Assembly (NCBI GenBank): GCA_028023455.1
Contig: JAQFVV010006451.1
Span: forward strand, 915,501-979,500
DNA from: Epiperipatus broadwayi
Lineage: Eukaryota > Onychophora > Udeonychophora > Euonychophora > Peripatidae
Direction: 5' to 3'
DNA length: 64,000 nucleotides
The notes beneath the pieces are model-generated. The model was not told the DNA's origin, made no database searches, and saw nothing but the letters and a program-made list of their open reading frames with translations. Both the position numbers and the translations under genes were made by a program. Shown here piece by piece: positions 45,391 through 55,518 of this stretch (positions are counted from its first letter, which is position 1; each line of letters begins with the position of its first letter).

Positions 45391-45894
45391 TAACATGACA
45401 GGGTAATATCATCATCATTAGTGACATTGGTCACAAAAATAAATCTAATTAAACCAAATTGCCTAATTTAAAATTTAAGCAAATTCAGCCTAGATTTTTC
45501 TGAAAGAAAAATAGAAAAAAGATTATAAATATTTGATTATTTGAACACATCACCCTCCAATAATATTATATGGTTTCTAAACTCTTTTCTGTCCCTAGTG
45601 TACATTTTGATAATAATGCTAGCTACCAAAGAAAATCTGATTTTTAAAACCTGATACATAATTTGTGATTTCTAAAGGTATAGAAGTTTTTGATTGATTA
45701 TTAAAATATAACATAAATAACAACAATTTTATTTTTCGCTATTGAAACAAATCTTATTACATTATATGAAGGCATTTTAATGCAATGGTGGGTGTTTTGG
45801 TCTAATATATCTGTAAACTACAATTCACATTCAGAATCAACCTAGATTTTTTAAAATAACTAAATGATTATTATGCTGGTTATTTTTCTATTTA
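45391..45894. other. AT-rich spacer
   Basis: No recognised feature. Confidence 0.45.
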
Positions 45895-48800
45895 GGTTAA
45901 ATTTAACCTATCTATTTATCATTCATCACCATCATCTTCAGTCAATTAAATTTATCCATGGTAAACAACATTTCTCCAAGATTAATCCAATTTTTCCAAT
46001 TCTTGGCTTTTCTTTTCCACATCGTACTACCAAACATGCTTATTTCATTCATTCATTTCAGATCTGAACTTTGGGATCTTTTTCAAATTCTTGGAATCCA
46101 CATTAATTGTTTATTTATTGTCATTTCCTCTAGAAGTAAGTGTAATCTAGATCCAAATTAGTCTCTTAATGCTTTCTACAATGATAATGATAACTATTTG
46201 TTCTCTCACTCATGTATTATGTTTTCAATTTCTTCTTGTTAATTCTATCATACATCTTCCTGTCATTCATTGAGGGATCTGAGGTCTTTATATTATATTA
46301 AGTGGCATAACCTTAGATACAGAAGTAAAAACTAGTAAAACATATCTATTAAAAACTTCTGTTTCAAAACACAGAGGCATTTCTTTATTAATACTAATTT
46401 ATTTCTGCTAAAGCACTCCATAAAAGTTTAATAATATGAGTAATTTTAATTGTGTTTCAATCTATATTAATATTCTAGTCAACATTTCCTGCAGCTCTGA
46501 CTTATTATTTACAAAACAATTACATCATCTGCAAAAGGTAGATGAATTAAATAGACTCTTTTACTTTCAACCTCTTAGCTCCCCATTTTAATTTTAAAAA
46601 AAATTCTTTTTAAAATTGCATTAAAAAGTTTTGGATATATGGAGTCATCTTAATTCACATCCTTCTTTCTTTTTTTTTATGTAATGTAATCAGAAAGCCA
46701 AACCTCTATACAGTACTGCCACTCAGTGCACATCAGAGTAATCAATGGATGCAAGAAGGTTTGTGCATAAAATCCCCATCTAGTGCCCATTCATCCAATA
46801 ACCCCAGACTAGCTTCCAAATTGTGTCTTTTATCAGTAAAGAGCCTTGGATCTGAGGGCTTCGGATCCATTGTATCATATGGTACTAGTATATGGAGAGT
46901 TTAATCTATGTGTAAACAGCTAGTGTAAACATAAAGAATGATGATCATGTTATGTTTAGTGGTTTAATTTAATTATGGCTGTTACATTTTGATAAATATA
47001 CTTCAGAATATAACAATATCCTAGATGTATATCTTAGTCATTGTAGAAATACTTATACAATCAAATGCCTTTTCATAATCTACAAATCCAAGGTATCATG
47101 GTAACTCATGTTTGTTGACTATTTCTATAACTTTTCTCATATTTGGATATGATCCACTGTACTAAAATCACTTCTAAGTCCAGAAAAATTCACTGCAGAT
47201 GAGTTGTAATTATCTGACACATCTGCAATTCCTAATATCATCATCATATTTGCTGACATTTTTTTTAAAAATATCAATAATAATTCCATATCTCACTTTA
47301 TTATTTAAAGTTAGCAATTCACAAGATGTAGCAATTGTAGAGAATACTCTTTATTATTATTATTATATGAGTCTTTACAGAACTCTTTTACCCATTTTAT
47401 GGTGTTACCACATCTGTAGTCATAGTTCCACCTTTTTTTCTTATTGCTGAAATAATTTTCTTTCCAATGCCAAGATGTTGTTTTGCACTTTTGAGAAATT
47501 TCTTTTCTAGTTTTCCTTATCCCATAGCAATTATATTTTCTTATTTCATTATTAAATCTTTTTATACCCTTTTACAAAACTCAATATATTTAATTTTTCT
47601 TGATGGATAATTAAAAAAAAATTTCGTACTCCTCCTTTTTTCATACATTGATCTTTTTAAATATACAATTTATTAGTAAACTGCTTTTTGTACCAGTTAT
47701 ATTTCTTGCAGTTTTTAATAATGTGTCTGAATTACTTTCAAAGTCTGTTAATATTATAAATTGATCTGTTAAGTTCTAATATAAATAGACTGAAATGTTT
47801 CTTAAGGTTATAAATGACATCTTTTAATATTGTATTTCTTAATAGTCTTTATCTATAGTTTTGCCTAAACACATATTTTACTCTTCACTAATCAATGATT
47901 ATTTCCTATGCTAAATCTATTAAAAATATGTGTATATTTTGTTAGTTAAAATATAGCTCAATTCTACAGTATCTTTATTTGTATGATGCCATTTTCATTT
48001 TCATTTAGCATTTTTCTCAGAAAAAAAATTATCATAGCCATCAGTACCCTCTATTATTTCTGTCACTATAATCAAATTTACCTACAGCAGTTTTATCTTT
48101 CAATCGTTAGCCTTAAAGTTTCACGTAACAATTTTTTAAATCTTCCTTGGTCTGATCAAAAATATTTTGTACATCTATATACAAATTCTCTTTTTCTTCA
48201 TCACAATAAGCATTTGATAAGGGCATAGACTTTAATCATTTCCATTTGGTATCTTTATTTATTTCAATAACTAATCTTTTTATGCTATCTATGTACCATC
48301 AATTTCCACACTGTTGTTTTTCCATTTTTCATTTATAATAACTTCCATTCTGTTTGTGCCCTTTTAATAAACTACATTTTCACTTGACTTCTCATCTTTT
48401 CTCATAAACTCCCAAAGTTTAACATTGTTCCTTTTAATATTAGAGATTTTTTCTTTCATGCAATCGTTTTTTAAAATTGAATGTTATCTGCAATAGCATA
48501 ACTTTAAATAAAAGGACATTATTGAATAGCAATCTGGTTTCACAATCATGATAATTTTAATATCTTCTGTTTTAGCTACCTCCTGCTGCCTTGGATGGCA
48601 ATGTTTCAATCTTCTGGAAATAAAAACTATAACTGTACATATCTATAAGAAAAAAACATTCAGACACACACACATTCTTTTTGCATTCAAAAACCAAACC
48701 TAATAAAAAAAATTTGGATTTTAATCTTAAAGAAGTGAAGAGTCAATACACTCACTGCATTGGATGATGCAGTTATTGAGCAACGCATCCATTTTTGTTT

Positions 48801-48910
48801 TCCACGCAGCTGCAATCAAAGGAATGTATTGAATAGATGTTAGGATTTTGCTCTGCTCTGTTCCATTAACGCTGAAAGAAGAATCAAATATTCATTTCAA
48901 TTAATCCAAA
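45895..48910 (-). mobile_element. RTE-type LINE copy L5, near full length, heavily decayed
   Basis: Minus strand. The 3' end has a CATCACCATCATC tail remnant (45903). Then, in reverse order: C-terminal domain (45950-46480), FADD region (near 46500-46560), RT (46600-47460, interrupted by a family-B repeat at 46680-46985), linker (47460-47900), endonuclease (47950-48480), and 5' leader to about 48910, recognisable by 'cactcactgcattggatgat' and 'ctctgctctgttcc'. The match to L4 is perhaps 70-75% by eye. The plus-strand ORFs within it (45864-48228) are antisense shadows. This is an old copy; no functional domain survives. Confidence 0.82.
46680..46985. repeat. Family-B inverted pair inside LINE L5
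   Basis: 46690-46870 is minus-oriented family B ('gtgcataaaatccccatcta', 'ccccagactagcttccaaat', 'ttatcagtaaagagccttgg'). From 46870 the sequence turns to plus orientation ('tatggagagtttaatc', 'atgatgatcatgttatgttt'). LINE sequence resumes near 46960-46985. The hammerhead-like core is present but degenerate (CTGATAA on the minus strand). Confidence 0.7.
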
Positions 48911-49739
48911 TTTTCTTTGGTTCAGACATCTTTAATGCATTTAAAATAGCATTAAATAAATCTCATTATATCCACCCATCTAATCTTCTTAAATGCAGAA
49001 AAAGTAGTCTTAAATAATTCATTATATTCATACCTAACTATTATTAATGCCAACAAAATAGTCTTAGAAATGGTTTTACAAAATAAGAGTATATTTAGCA
49101 TTTTTTCACACAAAAACAAATATAGATATTACTCGACAGTCTACATCACTGTTATTTGATAGGGTCTTTTTTATGATTTTGCTTATTCATTATCCTTTCA
49201 CTAACCAACCAAAAACTGTTTAGCTATTATGGTTAGCTATAAATTAATTAACAAAAAAAGATTGAATCTTGTTTGAAAATTTTTAAGTATCTAAAAAATA
49301 TCCAAGTTTCCCTTAGAAATAGCATGTAGATAAGCTAATACTATCTATCAGTCTCAATTTGGGTCAGTGAATGGCATTTCTAGCTATTTCTAACTGAAGA
49401 TTACATAGCCTATTGTATTGATATAGAATTTCATTTGCAACAACTTTCATTAAAATATGATCATTAAGCATGGGCAAGGTACTATCATAATATAGAAAGA
49501 ATAAAAATATGTTTGAATTTTAACATTTGCTGCCTTTTTATCATAAAAAATACAATACAATAGATAGTGAAAGTCCACTATGACAGAAAGATTATAAAAT
49601 TGTAACTCTTTTACAGATTTACAGCTTAGCACTGCTTTCAAGCAGATTGGTCATATTCAGTATGAAGATGAAAAAAACTTATAGGTTAGCTAGTGTGCAA
49701 GTTGTGAATTAAAATATATCACTTACATATTAATGCAAC
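48911..49739. other. AT-rich spacer
   Basis: No gene; short local duplications of 'tcttaaat/aaaatagtctta' near 48950-49070. Confidence 0.4.
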
Positions 49740-50345
49740 ACATGAAACTTTTTTATTTATTGCATGGGTCTTATTTATAATAATCCATGCCTCTTTGTAT
49801 TTTCTCTTTCAATCATTATGCTCAGTGCAAATAACTTTGATATAATGGACTGATTGAAATAGCAGCCTGAGTGAATCTCATGCTCTAAAAAGACTGACTT
49901 TATGTTAGGATCTGTTTATGTGGGTTTGTATATATATTTGTGTTGTGCTAATCTAGTGGCACTGTTGGCACAATATTCACCATAATAAATTGCTTTGCAA
50001 GTTGGTTCATTGCAGCTAATTTTATAGATTATTTGGAAAACCTGATCTGCAAGTAACTTGTCTTTGGTATCATTCAATAGTTGATTGAGATTATGGGACA
50101 TTATGAAACTGATAATGAATTCATTCATGCAGATTGGTTTCCAACTTTTCTGATGCACCCAGCATAAAAGAAAGGCTTATTCATGCATTAATGCTGTTGT
50201 GGTTCACAGGCCTGGTGTTTAGTGGGTAGATTTTCTTAAGAGCTCTTGTTAAATAATAATGATATTCTGAGTTTGGCATTATATAGTTTTTGGTGTTGTC
50301 TCCCCTATCTGCCTCAGACTTGCATATAATTAAATCCAGCTAATT
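49740..50345 (-). pseudogene. Penelope-like element fragment, RT end and endonuclease
   Basis: Minus strand, with stops. From 50345: LDLIICKSEAD-like RT C-terminal sequence, then NQLLNDTKDKLLADQVFQII and YKISCNEPTCKAIYYGE (a GIY-YIG core with Y-K-I, C..C and YYGE), TRLAQHKYIYKP, and a C-terminal CTEHND-KRKYKEAWIIINK near 49790. The longest open frame is 50158-49916. It is the same group of PLE as 19126-19600, with a better-kept nuclease core. Confidence 0.75.
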
Positions 50346-50644
50346 TGTGTTAGATAGGAGTTTGAAAATGAGGATGAATAGCACCATGAATATTTATATG
50401 TCTTTTCATGATCCAAGAAAACTGAAGCAGTCATTAAATCACTATTATTTTTACTTTTCATATGCTTATATAATGATTCATGCTCCTTTGATTCACCTCA
50501 ATCCACCTATGTATGATAACATATATCCATAAAAAATTTGATACATAACATTACTTTTCTGGTTGTCAGATATGATCTTTTTAGAATTATTCAGTAATTT
50601 ATTAATATTATTTGGAACATGGAATGAAACATTAAACACATTCT

Positions 50645-50715
<71 letters not shown>

Positions 50716-50759
50716 ATAAAGTTTGATATCTGTATTCGTTTCACAATATATGTAATGTA

Positions 50760-50991
50760 CAAATCAATATATATATATATATCAAAATACAGTACAATTT
50801 ATATAAATTATATTCTTTTAGAAGTACTTTCGACTATACACTTTGTAGTCCTTATCAACTATATAACGTTTTGATTATTCAACGTTATATAGTTGATAAA
50901 GACTACAAAGTGTATAGTCGAAAGTACTTCTAAAAGAATATAATTTATATAAATTGTACTGTATTTTGATATATATATATATTGATTTGTA
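50760..50991. repeat. Near-perfect palindrome with hammerhead-like cores
   Basis: Arms of ~110 bp (50760-50870 and 50881-50991) around a 10-bp loop. They are close to identical, apart from AT runs. Each arm includes TTGATAA, a stem GACTA/TAGTC and GAAA (plus strand 50893-50923; mirror on the minus strand 50858-50828). It sits inside a PLE fragment, flanked by TA runs. Confidence 0.88.
50893..50923 (+). ncRNA. Hammerhead-like module
   Basis: TTGATAA (50893-50899), stem GACTA (50901-50905)/TAGTC (50915-50919), GAAA (50920-50923). The first box has two differences from CTGANGA, so it is probably inactive even if homologous. Confidence 0.4.
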
Positions 50992-51440
50992 TATTATATA
51001 TATATTGATATATATATATATTGATTTGTATATTATATATATATATCTTTAAAAAATTTTACTTGAACATTTGAAATAAATAGAATAGATATCCATTTTT
51101 TACTGTCAATCTTCAACTCCTTTAAACAATTATAACTCTTTTAAATTGTCATAAAATATTGTTAATCTGTTTCATCTTATAACCAACTTCAAGCAATTTC
51201 TTGGCAAATATCTCAGTATTTATTAATTTATCACACAGATAAGGACATAATTTTTTATTACGAATCAGAAAAGATCTAAAACTTGCCATCTTATGCATAA
51301 TTGGTATTTTTGGTTTACAATTTATATATCCACTTTTTTGCAATGGTTTGATTATTAATTTATAACTTAGCATACTATTATCTCTTGTAATAATTAAATC
51401 CAAATACTTAATACTTTTGTCCTGTTCCTTTTCAATAGTC

Positions 51441-51599
51441 CATTTTCAAGCTATTTAAATTATTTAACTCTACAATATATTTCCACAAAGAAAAACATCA
51501 CATAAGATTTGTAAATTTTAATATCTTTAAAAGAACACATTTAAAACACTAGTCTCATTTGTAAACAAAACAGAATTGCAGACTTATGCAACAACAAGC
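51441..51599. other. Spacer
   Basis: Nothing recognised. Confidence 0.4.
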
Positions 51600-51967
51600 A
51601 GGCATTTATCAGCAAATTCAACTAAGGAACTTACTCACTCATTTCTGTTTCCATATCTAAATGTATTCATAGACCAGAACAATTTATTTTTCAATCATTA
51701 TCCAATTCAGTGCTAAAACCTCTCCCAATAATTTTAAAATCCTATTTGTTTGAAAAATAATATTTTGTACATCTAGATAAAAATACTTTACTTTTCATTA
51801 CAATAATAGACTGTTAGTGTATAAACTTGACTTATCTACATATGGTATATTTTAGTAATTTAATTAAATAATCTTGCAATTCAGATTGTTATATCATCAA
51901 TCTTCATAATATTGTTTTGCTTCCATTTTTTATTTATATTATATACCACAACTATTTATATTGCTTG

Positions 51968-52207
51968 TAATAACTTCTTTCATATACACTTTAATGCAAA
52001 AAAATTTTTTTAATAAAACTTCTTTATTTTTCTGACAGTTTCAACTGTCCAGCGGTCTTCCTCAGAGCTTTCTCAAACTTCCTTTGCTTTTTAAGAGGAA
52101 GTTTGAGAAAGCTCTTATGAAGACTGCTGGACAGTCGAAACTGTCAGAAAAATTAATAAGTTTTATTTATTTTTTTTGCATTAAAGTGTATATGAAAGAA
52201 GTTATTA
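51968..52207. repeat. Palindromic insertion with hammerhead-like cores
   Basis: Arms of ~115 bp, from 'taataacttctttcatatac' inward to the 'cttcctttgctttttaagag' centre and back. Each arm holds the module: minus strand CTGAGGA (52065-52059) with GAAA; plus strand TTATGA, stem GACTG/CAGTC, GAAA (52137-52140). It separates two parts of LINE L6, so it is an insertion. It has no protein-coding part. Confidence 0.85.
52115..52145 (+). ncRNA. Hammerhead-like module
   Basis: Stem GACTG (52122-52126)/CAGTC (52132-52136), loop CTGGA, then GAAA (52137-52140) and CTGTC. The opposite-strand copy has the better first box, CTGAGGA. Confidence 0.4.
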
Positions 52208-52873
52208 TACACATTATATATGAATATATGAAGAAATGCAAAGAAAATAAAGGAGAAAAATAATAATAATATATACAACTATCTATACTTACAATATTAG
52301 TTTGTTTACAGTAAAGTAAAATAAGAATATATATAACTATTTATACTTACAATATTAGTTTTACAGTAAAGTAAATATCCACTTTTCAGATCAATTATGC
52401 TAGACAGATCTTTTATCAATTCATGCAATTTTACTTTAGTTGAAAGTCATCTGCAGTTGTAGGTTACTAAATAAAGATTTGTCATTTAATGTTAACTTAG
52501 ATATGCAATCTGAAGATTCTTAGCACTAGTTCACTTTCAGATGGCTTGACTGACAATTTTAAAGCTCATGGGAATGAAGATTATAACTTAGCTTTGACTG
52601 TCGTAATTGTAAACACAAAAGAAAAAAAAATCATTCACAAACACATTCCTTTTGCTGTTTCAGTTAAGAATTACCAGCAGCTAAGAAGAAAGGCTGTAGA
52701 ATTCTTCATCTTAAACTCAGAAGTAAAATCCAATAAATTCATTACATTATATCACACTGTAACAGTTGCAATGAGAATATGTAGATTGGAAATTAAAAAA
52801 AATGTCTCTTTCGTTTTTTTTTCTTTTTTTCAACTTCAAGGATGAATCAAAATATCTAACAGTTAATAGTGAA

Positions 52874-53619
52874 TTTCTTTCTGCAATCTACCATATATTA
52901 ATTGAACTTTGGTTATATTTACAGATTCTCCAGCTAATGGAGGATTCTTGCCACAGTCCCTAAACTCCATCCCTTAATCAGGCATTGTATATATGATATT
53001 TTAGATAAATTTATAAATAGTATATCAAATAAAAGTATTGTAAATAAACTGATTATCTATAGGCCATCCATTAGTTATCTTTAATAGATTTCTATTCTTT
53101 TGTTAAAGAGGATATAAATTATATCGCACTAATTAAAATCTGCTATTTCTTTTGTTTACACGCTAGAAAAATAAAGCGCGCACACTAAACCAAGAATAAG
53201 AAAAAAACAATTTCTTTATTAATTAACGTTCAAGTTATTATAAAATACTTTAACCCAATAGATAAATTTAATATTATGAAAAACAAATGTCCAGAAAAAG
53301 CTATTCTCTTTTGAAAAAAAGGTTATTATTAAAAGCAATCGGGCGTAGCTTAGACCATATTACTTTCTTGTTCGTTGTCAGTGATTTGGAAAGAATTTTC
53401 TGCACGACGTAATTATCTCCTCCACCGGAAGTATTAGAATAGTTATTACTTAAATGTAAAAGTAATTTATATTTCTGAATACCTAAATGTATGTGTGTTT
53501 ATGTAGTGAATATATATATGTTAACATTTTTGGCTTAGGGCTGTTAAGTTTATTTTTAAGAAAGATTTTAATAGATATGTTTTATCTTTTCTTATTTATA
53601 CAACTAAGATTTCTGAAAA
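52874..53619. other. AT-rich spacer
   Basis: Weak CpG signal near 53340-53430 ('gcacgacgtaattatctcct'). No gene recognised. Confidence 0.4.
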
Positions 53620-53925
53620 AATATATGTTAAAGGTAACAAGGTGAGAGAGCAAACACTATTATTGAGATCACTGACAGATTTAAGATACTGCAATGGAAT
53701 ACGACTAGACATATTAATAGAATAAACGATAATAGACTGGTTAATTAAAGTGGATCCTAAAAGACTATAAAAAAATCTAAAAAAAAAAAAAACCAAAGAC
53801 ATCATGTGAGATGTATAGCCAAAGTAAGATTTTCTGAGATAATGTGGAGAAGAAAACTGGCTTAAATTTGAAAATAAACTTTCATTCTGAGGCAGATTTA
53901 TAATGACTGAAAATGATACAAGTAT
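53620..53925 (+). mobile_element. RTE-type LINE fragment L7, 3' end
   Basis: Matches 43725-44020 of L4 at low identity: 'gagagagcaaacactattat' (RQQTGVTDLI region), 'aacgataatagactggttaa' (DDNRWTIE), 'catgtgagatgtatagccaa' (HVRWMDK), 'ataatgtggagaagaaaact' (WRREAK), then 'tttcattctgaggcagattt' near the stop. 5'-truncated and frameshifted. Confidence 0.7.
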
Positions 53926-54799
53926 AATGATATATGTAATATGATATATTGTTTATGGTTAAGCTTATGGTAGCTTAATAAATGTTTGGAAATCCAATAA
54001 AAATAATTTTTTAACTATTTACAAAAACGTGTGTTATTAAAGTGTATAAATTTGTAAAATGATTTATTATAAAGTAGTAGCAAATCTATCATGTGGTTTT
54101 CACACATTTAAGTGCATTTGCCCATGTGGATCGGGTTAAAAAGCATACGTGGTTCACTTATGTTTAAAGCTTATCATTATTTACGACAATCTCTGTTCGC
54201 CATGCCCAGATTAGGTCTTGAACCTATTGTGTGCCTGAATTATAACTTAATAATTGAATTGTACAAACTTATTTATTCTGCAGCAGGAGAGAGAATCTCA
54301 TTTTTAACCACTTGTGATTAGAAATAGTGAATTTTGAATTTTACTGTAATTAATAGACTATATAGAGCTGATTATAGATTGTTAAATATTTGATATTTTT
54401 ATTATTAGTCTAACATTCAAAATGAGAATGTGATTTTTCATATTCAAATGATGTTATTTTCAGGGTGCCTTCAGGAAAATAAATCATTAAAAATAAAATA
54501 GCCTTTAAATAATCCACTACAGGACAAAAATGTATCCTATGATCTTTTTTGAAAAAGAAAAAAAAATAGTGAAAAATCATAATCAGACTTACTGTTGTAC
54601 TGCGAAGGTTTACGTGTTTTCCATCATTTTTCATTTATCTAAGAATGTAATTGATAAATATAGAATATAAAAAAGAGTAAAATGTGCAATGTATAAAAAA
54701 GTTAATAATTAAATAATGATTATAAGATATATATGAAATGTAAAATTATATGTTCATGTATATTTATATTCATGCATTTGTATTATGTTTGTTATAGTT
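53926..54799. other. AT-rich spacer
   Basis: ORFs at 54112-54321 and 54410-54634 have no recognisable similarity. A tRNA-box-like 'taggtcttgaacctattgtg' at 54210 has no supporting structure. Confidence 0.4.
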
Positions 54800-54832
54800 C
54801 TGAAGAAGATTGTTGTGTCAATCGAAATTGTC
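54800..54832 (+). ncRNA. Hammerhead-like module, best-conserved core
   Basis: CTGAAGA (54800-54806) fits CUGANGA except that the sixth base is as required (G-A at the end). It is followed by a perfect 5-bp stem GATTG (54808-54812)/CAATC (54819-54823), loop TTGTGT, and GAAA (54824-54827), then TTGTC. No opposed partner copy lies nearby, and stems I and III could not be assigned with confidence. Confidence 0.5.
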
Positions 54833-55483
54833 ATATTAGGTTGTAAAAAAAGCATTGTAAATGTAACAGATTATATAAATGATATAAATATTAATGTGGA
54901 AACTATTTATATATAAAGCTTAATTAAAACCCTAAATTCTGGTAAGTTCATCTGTTCTGAATTTAAATCCAGATTAGCATCTGATTTGCTATTATTGTAT
55001 AATGAAAGAAAAAATTAAACACGATTAAAATCCTAAACATTTTCGAGTTTACTTAGCCTGAATTTGAATTCAGAATATAAGTGCCATTATTCCATGACAT
55101 CAATATAATATACAACTAGTACAATTTAGTGATTCTAATGTAAATATATAGTTTCTAATTTATATGCAATTCACAATAAAAATAATCTTACTGCAGTAAG
55201 AAATTCACATGTTTAAATTATTATTACCTTCGCACTTTTTTTATTTTTTATAGCTAATAATTAATCTATAAATCCAGGTAAATGTCAATCCAATCTTTAG
55301 ATAACTTTTTGTTCCCACCATGAGAAAGCTGCAGAAAGAAAAATGTACAATTACATTTTAATTGAAATGTAATAATAGTGAAGTTATAACTAGCCTGTAC
55401 TTGAAACTAGTTCATCAGTATATCAGTTGGAAATGCTATCATTAAAACTGCCAACTTTTTGACTTATGTATATACCCACAAAT

Positions 55484-55518
<35 letters not shown>

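Larger units (their letters stand above)
50493..51440 (-). pseudogene. Penelope-like element fragment split by a palindrome
   Basis: Minus strand. 51403-51149 encodes the end of PLE RT: MDLIITRDNSMLSYKLIIKP, then GYINCKPKIPIMHKMASFRSF and GYKMKQINNIL (compare L-D-L-x-I-x-R...KP...P-x-x-x-K in PLE RTs). The frame resumes at ~50640-50493 with FHVPNNINKLLNNSKKIISD and MYQIFYGYMLSYIGGLR, the start of a GIY-YIG domain. The two parts are separated by AT-rich sequence and the palindrome 50760-50991. Confidence 0.7.
51600..52873 (-). mobile_element. RTE-type LINE copy L6, 5' portion
   Basis: Minus strand. 51600-51967 corresponds to the endonuclease (compare 41400-41720 of L4), 52208-52530 to its N-terminal part ('gtcatctgcagttgtaggtt', 'gaagattcttagcac'), and 52530-52873 to the 5' leader ('aagaagaaaggctgtagaat', 'atcttaaactcagaagtaaa'). 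It ends at 'aacagttaatag', the same 5' boundary as L4. The 3' half is absent, which is unusual for normal LINE truncation and suggests a later deletion. The ORF at 52546-52845 is antisense to the leader. A palindrome interrupts it at 51968-52207. Confidence 0.82.

Noticed and set aside
45864-48228. Plus-strand ORFs in the 45.8-48.2 kb region
   Set aside because: Antisense to the minus-strand LINE L5.
52546-52845. 99-codon plus-strand ORF
   Set aside because: Antisense to the 5' leader of LINE L6; no homology to a known protein.
55380-55440. Hammerhead-like motif near 'gaaactagttcatcag'
   Set aside because: The CTGATGA and GAAA boxes are not in the required order on either strand.
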